A stretch of DNA of 64,000 bases from Myroides profundi (GCF_000833025.1 NZ_CP010817.1:1-64000); one strand, 5' to 3'; counted from the stretch's first letter, positions 18,512 to 27,729 are shown. Numbers and translations: made by a program. Notes: generated by a model from the sequence alone, not told the origin.

Positions 18512-18519
18512 TACCTTTG
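18512..18519 (+). promoter_or_regulatory. -7 element of ybeY-mnmG promoter
   Basis: TACCTTTG matches TAnnTTTG, 29 bases before the ybeY start codon. It is the only good match between the origin and ybeY. Confidence 0.5.
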
Positions 18520-18548
18520 CAACAATTATTTTTTAATAGAAAAAAAGT

Positions 18549-18968
18549 ATGATATTTTTTAACTATGAAACTGATTTTCAATTAGTTGAAGAGACTAAAT
18601 ACGAAGATTGGATAGAAGAGATAGTGACTTCAGAAGGATTGATCCCTGGTGATATCAGTTATATATTTTGTGACGATGCTTACTTACATGAGATTAATGT
18701 TAAGTATTTAGATCATGATACATTGACAGATATTATCAGTTTTGATTATTGTGAAGGAAAGATTGTCTCTGGTGACATCTTTTTATCTATAGAGAGAGTA
18801 CGTGATAATGCTAAGGACTTTAATGTTGATTTTGACGTTGAGTTACTGAGAGTTATGTCTCATGGTGTCTTACATTATTGTGGTTATAAGGATAAATCTC
18901 CAGAGGATGAACGCTTAATGCGTAGTAAAGAAGAAGAGAAAATGGCTATGTTCCACGTGGAACAATAG
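18549..18968 (+). CDS. ybeY: rRNA maturation endoribonuclease YbeY
   Basis: A 139-residue UPF0054-family metalloprotein needed for 16S rRNA 3' maturation and ribosome quality control. The metal site SHGVLHYCGYKDKS places His105 and His109. The third ligand is usually His in proteobacterial HGxLHLxGYDH but is Asp115 here, a variant I associate with Bacteroidota. The N-terminal half carries the DTLTDIISFDY strand typical of the family. The last codons (Met-Phe-His-Val-Glu-Gln) are encoded by a perfect parS site. mnmG follows after 42 bases, probably in the same transcript. Confidence 0.93.
   Translation: MIFFNYETDFQLVEETKYEDWIEEIVTSEGLIPGDISYIFCDDAYLHEINVKYLDHDTLTDIISFDYCEGKIVSGDIFLSIERVRDNAKDFNVDFDVELLRVMSHGVLHYCGYKDKSPEDERLMRSKEEEKMAMFHVEQ
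18949..18964. other. parS site 4 (perfect), inside the ybeY 3' end
   Basis: TGTTCCACGTGGAACA, a perfect 16-bp palindrome identical to known ParB-binding sites. It encodes most of the C-terminal FHVEQ of YbeY and ends 4 bases before the end of the stop codon. Confidence 0.9.
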
Positions 18969-18994
18969 TGTTTTTTCGAGTATTTTAATTTAAA

Positions 18995-19010
18995 TGTTTC
19001 ACGTGGAACA
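18995..19010. other. parS site 5 (perfect class), abutting the mnmG start
   Basis: TGTTTCACGTGGAACA is immediately followed by the mnmG ATG at 19011. It takes the place where a ribosome binding site would be; no Shine-Dalgarno sequence is visible, which is normal in this phylum. Confidence 0.88.
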
Positions 19011-20888
19011 ATGAGTATATTCGCTGATAAATATGATGTAATAGTAGTAGGTGGTGGGCACGCTGGTTCAGAGGCTGCTGCTGCTGCTGCAAATATGGGT
19101 TCTAAAACTTTATTGATTACAATGAGTTTGCAGAACATCGCTCAGATGTCTTGTAATCCTGCAATGGGAGGTATCGCAAAAGGGCAAATCGTAAGAGAGA
19201 TAGATGCATTAGGAGGTTACTCTGGTATTGTATCTGATAAGACTGCGATCCAGTTTAAGATGCTTAATAAGTCTAAAGGACCTGCTATGTGGTCTCCTCG
19301 AGTACAGTCTGACCGTATGCGTTTCTCTGAGACCTGGAGGCTTATGTTAGAGGGGACGCCTAACCTTGATTTTTATCAAGATATGGTGAAATCTTTGATT
19401 ATTAAGAATCATAAGATAGAAGGTGTAGTAACTAATCTTGGGTTAGAAATAAAGGCTAAGACAGTTATCTTAACTAATGGTACATTTTTAAATGGGCTTA
19501 TCCACATCGGAGAAAAACAGTTCGGTGGTGGTAGAGCAGGTGAGGGTGCTGCTTATGGAATCACAGAAGACCTAGTGAAAGCCGGTTTTACTTCTGGTAG
19601 AATGAAAACAGGTACACCTCCTAGGGTAGATGGTCGATCATTAGACTATAGTAAGATGGAAGTACAAGGGGGAGATATTAACCCTTCTAAGTTTTCTTAC
19701 CTAGATGTGACACAACCATTAGTTCAACAGAGAGACTGTTTTATGACGTATACTTCTCCTGAAGTACACGATTTATTAAGAGAAGGATTTGATCGTTCTC
19801 CGATGTTTACAGGTAGAATTAAGAGTATAGGACCACGTTATTGTCCTTCGATAGAAGATAAGATTAACCGTTTTGCTGATAAAGATAGACACCAAATATT
19901 CGTAGAACCAGAGGGGTGGAATACTTGTGAAATCTATGTAAATGGATTCTCTACTTCACTACCAGAGGAGGTACAGTTTAAGGCTCTTCGTTCGGTAGCT
20001 GGGTTCGAGAATGCTAAGATATTTAGACCTGGGTATGCTATCGAATATGATTATTTTCCACCTACACAGTTAAAACATACGCTTGAAACTAAGCTTGTAG
20101 AAGGACTATATTTCGCTGGACAAATCAATGGTACTACAGGTTATGAAGAGGCAGCTGCACAAGGGTTAATGGCTGGTATGAATGCTGCTTTAAAAGTGAG
20201 AGAAGAAGGGGAGTTAATCCTTAGAAGAGACGAAGCATATATAGGTGTATTGATAGATGATTTGATTACGAAGGGTACAGAAGAGCCTTATAGAATGTTT
20301 ACATCTCGTGCTGAGTATCGTACTTTATTACGTCAAGATAATGCTGATTTTAGATTAACACCGAAGTCTTACGAACTAGGTTTGGCGTCTGAAGAACGTA
20401 TGAGAAGAATGGAGCATAAGCAGACTGAAGCTGAAAACTTTGTTCAATTCTTTAAAGAAACAAGTGTAAAAACAGAGGAGGCTAATCCTATTTTAGAAGA
20501 GAAAGGATCGTCTCTAATGAGTCAACCTGATAAAATGTTTAAGGTATTCTCTCGTCCACAAATTGAGCTAGAAGATATCCTTAAATTCGAAAAGGTAAAG
20601 ACGTATGTAGAGGAGCATGATCTAGATCAGGAGATCATAGAGCAAGCAGAAATCCAAGTAAAATACTCTGGTTATATAGAGAAAGAAAAGAACAATGCTG
20701 ATAAACTTAATAGGCTAGAGGATGTAAGAATCCCTGCTAATTTTGATTATGATAAGATAGTATCTCTATCGTTTGAGTCACGTGAGAAGCTTAAAAATAT
20801 TAAGCCTATTACGATATCTCAAGCTTCTCGTATCAGTGGTGTAACACCTACAGATATCTCTATCTTGTTAATCCACATGGGTAGATAA
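19011..20888 (+). CDS. mnmG: tRNA uridine-5-carboxymethylaminomethyl modification enzyme MnmG (GidA)
   Basis: A 625-residue FAD enzyme that, with MnmE, modifies the wobble uridine of several tRNAs. The N-terminal dinucleotide motif [12 protein letters not shown] is at residues 12-23, and the [23 protein letters not shown] signature is near 45-67. CNPAMGG and [10 protein letters not shown] sit in the FAD domain, TGTPPRVD is near 200, and the C-terminal helical domain ends [17 protein letters not shown]. Length matches the family (about 620-630). The classical name gidA reflects its frequent position next to oriC, which agrees with this locus. mnmE is not in the window. Confidence 0.97.
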   Translation: MSIFADKYDVIVVGGGHAGSEAAAAAANMGSKTLLITMSLQNIAQMSCNPAMGGIAKGQIVREIDALGGYSGIVSDKTAIQFKMLNKSKGPAMWSPRVQSDRMRFSETWRLMLEGTPNLDFYQDMVKSLIIKNHKIEGVVTNLGLEIKAKTVILTNGTFLNGLIHIGEKQFGGGRAGEGAAYGITEDLVKAGFTSGRMKTGTPPRVDGRSLDYSKMEVQGGDINPSKFSYLDVTQPLVQQRDCFMTYTSPEVHDLLREGFDRSPMFTGRIKSIGPRYCPSIEDKINRFADKDRHQIFVEPEGWNTCEIYVNGFSTSLPEEVQFKALRSVAGFENAKIFRPGYAIEYDYFPPTQLKHTLETKLVEGLYFAGQINGTTGYEEAAAQGLMAGMNAALKVREEGELILRRDEAYIGVLIDDLITKGTEEPYRMFTSRAEYRTLLRQDNADFRLTPKSYELGLASEERMRRMEHKQTEAENFVQFFKETSVKTEEANPILEEKGSSLMSQPDKMFKVFSRPQIELEDILKFEKVKTYVEEHDLDQEIIEQAEIQVKYSGYIEKEKNNADKLNRLEDVRIPANFDYDKIVSLSFESREKLKNIKPITISQASRISGVTPTDISILLIHMGR

Positions 20889-20919
20889 GCAGGTTAAGAA
20901 GGCTTGAAAAAATATAAGG

Positions 20920-20958
20920 GGTTGGTATGTTCCACGTGGAACATACCAACCTTTTTTT
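20920..20958 (+). terminator. terminator of mnmG built on parS site 6
   Basis: The 32-base segment 20920-20951 is a perfect palindrome: GGTTGGTATGTTCCAC and its exact complement, directly followed by T7. Its centre (20928-20943) is the perfect parS palindrome TGTTCCACGTGGAACA. As RNA it would form a 14-bp stem with a tiny loop followed by U7, so it meets the criteria for an intrinsic terminator and for a ParB site at once. Confidence 0.85.
20928..20943. other. parS site 6 (perfect)
   Basis: TGTTCCACGTGGAACA, identical to the site at 18949, forming the core of the mnmG terminator hairpin. Confidence 0.9.
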
Positions 20959-21746
20959 ATAGATGGAGCTGTATATAATAGTATAGAAGTAGTGTAGGAG
21001 GTATATATATTAGGGTATAGAGTAGGTAGATATATAGTGTATGATGTGTGAAGTTCAGAGTACTTATTTTGGAGTTATTATTAGCAGTTAAGGATGTGGT
21101 ATGTGCTCTATAGTTATTGTGTTTTATATCATAAAGGATAGTGTAACACTCTTGTGTTTTTACTTTAATAGTGGTGTTGAGTAGATAGTATTAGATGCTT
21201 TAGTTTTTACTTTCCTTTAAAGAAGGGGATTAGTTTTGTTCTTAATACTTTATTAGAAAGTACTCTTATCTATATGCTTGTTTGCTTTCATAGTGATCAT
21301 ATAATTTTACTACATAGTACTAATTTGAGTAGATAAAAGAAAGTAGATTATTTGTAAGAGTTTATATTTATGTATAGTCATATTGGTTGTCTTCTATCAT
21401 TTTTTATGTAGAGAGTAGGGGATAATATTATGTAATGAGTTTGTGTTTTATTGGTCTATTATGATTGGCTATTTTAAAGAATCAAAATGAAGTTTAATGA
21501 AAGGAAGGAACGAATCTTTCTAGTTATCTACTTTATATTTTTAGTTAGAGTAATTGTGTAGGTTATCTATTTTAGTTTAGTACTTTTTGTTTTTTAAGTG
21601 AATTTCTAAGGGTTGTTATTTGAAGTTAAATAATAACTTTAAGTATCATTTTTAGGCTTTGGTTATCTCTCTTTTTATTTTAAAAATCCCCTTAACTAAG
21701 TCATTATTTTTTTGTAGTTTTAGAATCATACCCGATATATGTTGTT
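20959..21746. other. gene-free G-rich intergenic stretch
   Basis: Nearly 800 bases with no plausible gene on either strand. Strand bias is extreme: bases 21001-21060 contain 18 G and 1 C. This fits the leading strand just right of the origin. Other than the promoter element at its end I see nothing definable here. Confidence 0.6.
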
Positions 21747-21754
21747 TATATTTG
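21747..21754 (+). promoter_or_regulatory. -7 element of the methyltransferase promoter
   Basis: TATATTTG matches TAnnTTTG. It ends 1 base before an in-frame GTG (21756), so that GTG cannot be in the transcript; translation must start at the ATG at 21777. Confidence 0.55.
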
Positions 21755-21776
21755 TGTGGCTTTTAAAACTTCATTG

Positions 21777-22625
21777 ATGGAAATTAATGCAACTATTAAA
21801 TATATAGAAGTAGAAGATCATTCTGTTTCTAAAGAGAAATTTGAACTTTATTTAGATGAGAAGTTTCAGTTATTAAAAACTGAACCAGTTCCTGATTTGG
21901 ATAAATTAGATAGTTATTATGAAAGCCCTGAATACATTTCTCATACAGATAGTAAAAAGACTTTCTTCGATAAAGTATATCAAAGTATCAAATCAAAAGC
22001 TATACAGAATAAGTATAAAATACTTGAAGATATTAAAAGTGATCAAGGTGTACTTTTAGACATAGGATGTGGAACAGGGGAGTTTCTATTAGAAGGAAAA
22101 AATAGAGGTTGGTCTGTTTTAGGTTTTGAACCAAATAAAGGAGCGAGACAATTAAGCCTAAATAAGGGAATCACATTAGTGGATTCTCTAGATGATATTG
22201 AAGATCATTCTGTAGATGTTATTACGATGTGGCATGTGTTAGAACATATACCTGATTTAGATAAACAGATAATGACGCTTCAACGTATATTAAAAAAAGA
22301 AGGAACACTGATCGTAGCTGTACCTAATTATAATTCTTACGACGCTAAGTATTATGGTCAATATTGGGCAGCTTATGATGTACCTCGTCACCTTTGGCAT
22401 TTTTCTCAGAAGTCAATTCCGTTACTTTTTAATCCTTACCAATTTGAATTAGTAGAAACATATCCAATGTTGTTTGATAGTTTTTATGTTTCACTTTTAT
22501 CTGAGCAATATAAAACAGGAAAGAAGAATTGGTTTAAAGCTTTTCGTGTTGGATTAAAATCAAATATTGAAGCAAGAGCAAATTTAGAGTACTCTTCACT
22601 GATTTATTACCTAAAAAAGAACTAA
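21777..22625 (+). CDS. class I SAM-dependent methyltransferase
   Basis: A 282-residue cytoplasmic protein with a Methyltransf_11/23-type Rossmann fold. SAM-binding motif I is VLLDIGCGTGEFLLEGK (about 103-119), the acidic loop GFEPNKGA follows, and the post-motif TMWHVLEHIPDLDKQIMTLQRIL is typical of lipid, quinone or polysaccharide methyltransferases. The C-terminal part (YWAAYDVPRHLWHFS) resembles flavobacterial methyltransferases that act on lipid or sugar substrates. The start at 21777 is chosen because the promoter overlaps the upstream GTG. It is a single gene; the substrate is not predictable. Confidence 0.88.
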   Translation: MEINATIKYIEVEDHSVSKEKFELYLDEKFQLLKTEPVPDLDKLDSYYESPEYISHTDSKKTFFDKVYQSIKSKAIQNKYKILEDIKSDQGVLLDIGCGTGEFLLEGKNRGWSVLGFEPNKGARQLSLNKGITLVDSLDDIEDHSVDVITMWHVLEHIPDLDKQIMTLQRILKKEGTLIVAVPNYNSYDAKYYGQYWAAYDVPRHLWHFSQKSIPLLFNPYQFELVETYPMLFDSFYVSLLSEQYKTGKKNWFKAFRVGLKSNIEARANLEYSSLIYYLKKN

Positions 22626-22893
22626 GTTACTTTTTAGCAGGATAAGATGCCTTTTTAGCTCTTTAGAAGTACTATTTCTTATTTTAAAGCGATTTAAGCG
22701 AGTTTCTACTTAGTGGTGATGTCTTTGTATTTCTTTTTTGAGATAATAGTTCTTTTAGTTGTTTAAAAAAGGTGTTCTGTATTAGGTTTATCTATATAGT
22801 TAAATAGACTTGATAGATTTTTATTATATCTTAATTATTTTTATTTAACTGTAAAAAGTTTATTACATTTACAACAGGTTTAAAAAAGCGAAA

Positions 22894-23484
22894 ATGAAAA
22901 AAACTATTTTAATGCTAGGTATAGCTGGATTATTATTTTCATGTAATAATAATGCAACTCCTGCTACTGAATTCAAAACTGCTTATGTAGATTCTGCTAA
23001 GTTGATGAAGGAGTATGAAGAGATGAAGGATATGGAATCAAAATATAAGATCCAATCTGAAGAAAAAGGAAAAAGCTTAGAAGCTGAAGTTGCTAAGTTC
23101 CAACAAGAGGTTCAAAACTTCCAAGCTAATGCTCGTCAAAAAGGACAAGCATGGGCTGAGCAAACTGCTGCTAACCTTCAAAGAAAAGAGCAAGAATTAC
23201 AGTTTAAACAACAAACTTTAATGCAAGCTTTACAAAAAGAGAGCGGTGAGGAAATGGAAGCTGTAGTGAAAAAAGTAAAAGAACATATCGCTGAGTACGC
23301 TAAAAAGAATAACTTAGACTATGTATTCAATACTGAGGATGCATCTACTGTTATCTATAGTAAAGACGGTAATGATGTTACTGAAATCATGATCAAAGAA
23401 TTAAATGCTAAATATAAAGGTAGCGCTACTCCTGCTAAATTAGAGGAGACAAAACCAGCAGAAAGCAAAGAAGATAAAAAGTAA
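22894..23484 (+). CDS. OmpH/Skp-family periplasmic chaperone-like lipoprotein
   Basis: A 196-residue protein with a lipoprotein signal (MKKTILMLGIAGLLFSC, Cys17) and then a Skp-like start (FKTAYVDSAKLMKEYEEM). A long coiled coil follows (about 45-125, rich in Glu, Lys and Gln), and then the C-terminal VKEHIAEYAKKNNLDYVFN strand that closes the Skp body. A Lys/Glu tail ends the protein. Skp proteins hold unfolded outer-membrane proteins; a lipid anchor is an unusual addition relative to soluble Skp. The usual neighbour bamA is absent here, so this is a separate paralogue. Confidence 0.88.
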   Translation: MKKTILMLGIAGLLFSCNNNATPATEFKTAYVDSAKLMKEYEEMKDMESKYKIQSEEKGKSLEAEVAKFQQEVQNFQANARQKGQAWAEQTAANLQRKEQELQFKQQTLMQALQKESGEEMEAVVKKVKEHIAEYAKKNNLDYVFNTEDASTVIYSKDGNDVTEIMIKELNAKYKGSATPAKLEETKPAESKEDKK

Positions 23485-23505
23485 TATCTTTGAATTACTT
23501 TAGAG

Positions 23506-23534
23506 AAAGCCCTTGTTTTAACAGGGGCTTTTTT
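23506..23534 (+). terminator. intrinsic terminator after OmpH-like gene
   Basis: AAAGCCCTTGTT / AACAGGGGCTTT with one mismatch, followed by TTTT. Confidence 0.8.
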
Positions 23535-23577
23535 CGTTTAGTACAGTTTTATTATCGTATTTTGTAAAAAAAAAGGA

Positions 23578-25857
23578 ATGACTAATTTTTCAGAAGAAGC
23601 AGAATACGTTTTAAAGTTTATCAATGAGACGAATAGATCTCTTTTTTTGACAGGAAAGGCTGGTACTGGTAAAACTACCTTGTTAAAAGAAATTATTAAT
23701 ACTACACATAAGAATGCAGTAATAGTAGCTCCTACTGGGATAGCTGCTTTGAACGCAGGTGGAGTGACTATACATTCCTTTTTTCATTTGCCTTTTGCTG
23801 CTTTCGTTCCAGATACTAAGAATCCTCCTATTTTTACAGATACTATCAAGTTTGAAAATCGCGTATCGCTAAGGCGCCATATGCTGATGAGTAATGCTCG
23901 TAGAGCGTTGTTCTTAAACATGGATTTGTTGATTATAGACGAGGTCAGTATGTTGCGTGCAGATGTATTAGATGCGATGAACTTTATGCTACAGACTGTG
24001 CGTAAAAGTCAACAGCCTTTTGGTGGTGTACAGGTTCTTTTTATAGGAGATTTACTACAGTTACCTCCTGTTGTGAAGAACCAAGAGTGGGATGTGCTGA
24101 AGCGCTATTACGACGGGGTATATTTCTTCCATTCAGAAGTTGTTAGACAGTATCCTCCCTTGTATATCGAGTTAGAGAAAGTATATAGACAGTCAGATCA
24201 AGTGTTTATTAACTTACTAAATAATCTTCGCAATAATCGCGTATCTAGAGAGGATGTGGCACTCTTAAATCAATATACCAATCCTAACTTTAATATAAAA
24301 GATAACCCTGGTTATATCACTCTAAGTACGCATAATGCTAAGGCGGACAAGATTAATGAGGACGCACTTAGAGGATTGTTCACGAAGGAGTTTAGTTTTA
24401 TGCCTGAAGTAGTAGGAGATTTCCCTGAAAAGATATATCCTATCGAGGCTAAAATGACGCTTAAAGAAGGTGCTCAGGTTATTTTTATTAAGAATGATAT
24501 CTCTCCAGAGAAGCGATTCTACAATGGTAAGATGGGGATGGTGAAGACCTTGACTAAGCATGAGATATTCATAGAGTTTGAAAATAAAGAAGTCATTGAA
24601 GTAGAACGATACGAGTGGCAGAATATAAAGTATACGGTCGACCCTAATACTAAGGAGATCGTAGAGGAGGTCTTAGGTACCTTTAGTCATTATCCTCTTA
24701 AGCTAGCATGGGCTATTACGGTGCACAAGAGTCAAGGGCTTACCTTCGATAAAGCTGTTTTAGACGTATCTAAGGTGTTTTTACCTGGGCAGGCTTATGT
24801 TGCCTTATCTAGACTTCGTTCGTTAGAGGGACTAGTCTTATTATCACCTATACAGATGAACGGCTTAGTCAATGACGAGGATGTAATGAGCTATGCAGAG
24901 AATAAGGCTGGTGCAGAAGAATTAAATCTGCAATTAAAGATAGAGACAAAGAACTTTCTTCGAAACTATTTGATACAGACCTATTCTTGGTTTAACCTGA
25001 GTACACAATGGCATACGCACCTTTATAGTTATAATGCGGAGGCGGAGAGAAGTAAGAAAAGTACATTTATGGGCTGGGCTCAGCGTATGAATAACCACTT
25101 AGATGAAATGGTTGTTCACTCAGAGAAATTTGTCAATCAGTTAAGAGCATTGTTTGAAGAAGAACCTTTCAGATTTGAGTTTACTAAAGAACGTGTACTT
25201 AAAGCATATGATTACTTTTTTCCTCGTTTAGATCATATGGTTTTTGAGCTATTGTTCACTATAGCACAGGTAAAAACTGCGAAGAAATCAAAGGCGTTCT
25301 ACGAAGAATTAGTACCGTTAGAAGAGTCATTACTGAAGACGGTTATTCAGATGAAGAAGGCTTCTATTATATTGAAGTTAATAGAAGAGGATAAGAAGAT
25401 ATGCAAGGAGAATCTGCGCTCACTAGAGATCAGTGAGTATAAGATTAACCATTTAGTCAATATCGCTAATCTGATAAGAAGTACTAAACTAGGAGTAGAA
25501 GAGGAGGAAGATATAGAAGTGTATTCTTCTAGTCCGAAGACGAAGTCGAAAGAGAAAAAGAAGTCTACGTTTGTCATTACCCTAGAGATGTGGAAAGAGA
25601 AGATGAGTATAGAAGATATTGCATTAACTAGAAAACTGACTACGACTACGATTTATTCTCATATCGGTAAATTGATTATGGATGGGCATATTACCTTAGA
25701 GGAAGTATTGCCTAAGGAACGTATAGAGGAGTTAACTGCTTTATTTGAGAAGAGTAAGGGAATGACGTTATCTGAGATTAAAGCGAATGCAGAAGAGGAG
25801 TTCTCATGGGAAGAATTAAAGCTGTATCAGCGTGCAATGGCTCAGAAAGAGGAGTAA
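23578..25857 (+). CDS. PIF1-like superfamily 1B DNA helicase with C-terminal HTH
   Basis: A 759-residue helicase. Walker A GKAGTGKT is at residues 26-33, Walker B LLIIDEVSM at about 119-127, Q-loop GDLLQLPPV near 157-165, and the PIF1/RecD-type motifs TVHKSQGLTFDKAVLD and AYVALSRLRSLEGL near 380-425. After residue about 640 comes a helix-turn-helix of the HTH_40 type (TRKLTTTTIYSHIGKLIMDG), as in RecQ-like and PIF1-like bacterial helicases. The role is probably unwinding of structured DNA or replication-fork support. It is a single gene on the leading strand. Confidence 0.92.
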   Translation: MTNFSEEAEYVLKFINETNRSLFLTGKAGTGKTTLLKEIINTTHKNAVIVAPTGIAALNAGGVTIHSFFHLPFAAFVPDTKNPPIFTDTIKFENRVSLRRHMLMSNARRALFLNMDLLIIDEVSMLRADVLDAMNFMLQTVRKSQQPFGGVQVLFIGDLLQLPPVVKNQEWDVLKRYYDGVYFFHSEVVRQYPPLYIELEKVYRQSDQVFINLLNNLRNNRVSREDVALLNQYTNPNFNIKDNPGYITLSTHNAKADKINEDALRGLFTKEFSFMPEVVGDFPEKIYPIEAKMTLKEGAQVIFIKNDISPEKRFYNGKMGMVKTLTKHEIFIEFENKEVIEVERYEWQNIKYTVDPNTKEIVEEVLGTFSHYPLKLAWAITVHKSQGLTFDKAVLDVSKVFLPGQAYVALSRLRSLEGLVLLSPIQMNGLVNDEDVMSYAENKAGAEELNLQLKIETKNFLRNYLIQTYSWFNLSTQWHTHLYSYNAEAERSKKSTFMGWAQRMNNHLDEMVVHSEKFVNQLRALFEEEPFRFEFTKERVLKAYDYFFPRLDHMVFELLFTIAQVKTAKKSKAFYEELVPLEESLLKTVIQMKKASIILKLIEEDKKICKENLRSLEISEYKINHLVNIANLIRSTKLGVEEEEDIEVYSSSPKTKSKEKKKSTFVITLEMWKEKMSIEDIALTRKLTTTTIYSHIGKLIMDGHITLEEVLPKERIEELTALFEKSKGMTLSEIKANAEEEFSWEELKLYQRAMAQKEE

Positions 25858-25913
25858 GGTCTATATTGAAGTAAGCATACTGTTATTAAAGAATAAATCA
25901 AGTAGGGGGCTTA

Positions 25914-26040
25914 TTTGCTTTTGCTTTGCTAGGGGAGTGCTTGCAGTATTCTAGCACATTCCTTCGACAAAACACCTGTTTTGGCTAGGATTCTCCAAGG
26001 AAAGTCCTAGGAATCTGCAAGAAAGTGCAAGCTAAAGCAA
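25914..26040. repeat. long imperfect palindrome, intergenic
   Basis: A 127-base element starting TTGCTTTTGC and ending GCTAAAGCAA. Inner arms CTTGCAGTATTCTAGCAC and GTCCTAGGAATCTGCAAG pair with four mismatches, and TTCCTT pairs with AAGGAA further in. It is more G/C-rich than the surrounding intergenic DNA. It could be a miniature inverted-repeat element or a structured RNA; no gene lies inside. Confidence 0.5.
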
Positions 26041-26063
26041 TGATCTTCCAAATAGAAACAATA

Positions 26064-26100
26064 AAAAAACGGTCGTATTCATCGAATGCGACCGTTTTTA
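26064..26100. terminator. bidirectional terminator
   Basis: AAAAACGGTCG ... CGACCGTTTTT with extra internal pairing (ATTC/GAAT), between the convergent helicase gene and holB; it touches the holB stop. Confidence 0.88.
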
Positions 26101-27249
26101 TTACTTCTTATGTATTAACCGTGTTAGCTTTATAGATAGATCTGTGAAGATCATTTTAGCATTACCATTTCGTTCTATATGGTAGATAGCATCACCTAGC
26201 TCTTGGTATATTTCATTTATATTTTCTCCGTTGACAAAGGGAGCAAAGTTTTCTAGTTTAAACTTATCTACTGTTGTTTTATAATACACTAGCTCTGGAG
26301 TTTGGTAGTTTAACAACAGTGCCTGTCTGAATAGTTCGATACAGAACTCTATAAACTGTTTTTGCTGTTCACGTCCTAGAGCAGCTAGTTCCTCACTCCA
26401 TTCTATTAATTCTTGAATTACAGCAGCGTTTCCCTTCGCTCTGAAGGCTGCTCGCACCCATTGTACAAACCATTTCTCATAAGGTAAGGCATTCGCTTTA
26501 TTATGTAGTAAGCTCAGTGCTTTATTATAACTTCCTTGCGATTGATTAGCGATCATGATGGCTTCCTGTGGATCACATTGCTCGCGTTGTATTAAAGCTT
26601 CTTGTATTTCGATAGCGTTAAGCGGAGGAAACTTTAGTACTTGACATCTCGAGAGGATAGTCTGTAGAATATTTTTCTCGTTCTCTGCGATTAGTATGAA
26701 CACTGTTTTAGCAGGTGGTTCTTCTAATAGCTTTAGTAGTTTATTAGAAGCCTCAGTATTTAGCTTATCTGCCATCCAGATAATCATAATCTTATAACCA
26801 CCTTCAAATGATTTTAAGGCAAGTTTCTTCAGTACTTCACTCGCTTCATCTACTCCTATTTGTCCTTGTTTATTCTGTATATCAATGTGGGTGTACCAAT
26901 CGAAAAGGTTTCCGTATTTATTCGTTTTTAAAAAACTACGCCATTGTTCTGCGAATAGATCACTAGTAGCATTCCTTTTTACAGCTTCTGTCGTAGCTAC
27001 AGGATACACAAAGTGTAAGTCTGGGTGAGCAAGATTGTTGAATTTGATATTACAGGCATCATTTCCTCCTGTGTTTTCATTACCCGTATTTTTGCATAGT
27101 AAATACTGTGCGTAGGCGATAGCCATGGGTAAAGTACCTGTACCTTCTCCACCAATAAATAACTGTGCATGAGGTACACGACCTGATGCAGCTGACTGTA
27201 TCAAATGATTTTTTAAAAAGGATTGCCCTATAATATCTGAAAATTGCAT
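26101..27249 (-). CDS. holB: DNA polymerase III subunit delta'
   Basis: A 382-residue clamp-loader subunit. The N-terminus FSDIIGQSFLKNHLIQSAASGRVPHAQLFIGGEGTG corresponds to the AAA+ start, with a degenerate P-loop (GEGTGTLPMA lacks the GKT of an ATPase, as expected for delta'). The MADKLNTEASNKLLKLLEEPPAKTVFIL segment and the SRC motif (LSRCQVLKF, about 205) are diagnostic. The C-terminal helical collar domain follows. It is convergent with the helicase gene. Confidence 0.93.
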   Translation of the reverse strand: MQFSDIIGQSFLKNHLIQSAASGRVPHAQLFIGGEGTGTLPMAIAYAQYLLCKNTGNENTGGNDACNIKFNNLAHPDLHFVYPVATTEAVKRNATSDLFAEQWRSFLKTNKYGNLFDWYTHIDIQNKQGQIGVDEASEVLKKLALKSFEGGYKIMIIWMADKLNTEASNKLLKLLEEPPAKTVFILIAENEKNILQTILSRCQVLKFPPLNAIEIQEALIQREQCDPQEAIMIANQSQGSYNKALSLLHNKANALPYEKWFVQWVRAAFRAKGNAAVIQELIEWSEELAALGREQQKQFIEFCIELFRQALLLNYQTPELVYYKTTVDKFKLENFAPFVNGENINEIYQELGDAIYHIERNGNAKMIFTDLSIKLTRLIHKK

Positions 27250-27729
27250 AAGGCAAAGATAAATTAATTATCAAGTGTTTAAAATAATCAGATTCATAAT
27301 TGTACAACTATTTTATTTCTGTTTAGAGAATATTTACCTTCACAAAATAAGGTTTGTTCTATAACAATATATTGTAATGATACAGCTTATTATGGGGTAT
27401 TGAATCTGTGAAGGGATGATTAAGTCAATGTGTTTTGCGTTTAGTTTTGTGTTAGGAGTATCTATTTTGTTTGTTATTTAGAGTTTTTTAGACAAGTTCT
27501 AGTCTATAACTGTTCTAAAATTAAAAATAGTTTAAATATTTATTTGCGCTTATTCTTTTGTATTTCTGTCTGTAAATACTATAATATTGAATAATTAATA
27601 TATGTAAAGTGTAATATATTTATTAATAACGCTGTTTATTGGTGTATTTATAAAAGACTAATGAGTGTAATATGTTAAAATTTTCGTTTAACAATATAAT
27701 AATCAGGTAGTCTGATATCGAAAAAGATT
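27250..27729. other. gene-free intergenic stretch before pgk
   Basis: About 480 T/G-rich bases between the divergent holB and pgk genes. No open frame, tRNA or strong hairpin was found. Confidence 0.5.

Noticed and set aside
21756..21776. GTG start for the methyltransferase
   Set aside because: The -7 promoter element TATATTTG ends at 21754, so transcription begins after this codon; the ATG at 21777 is used.
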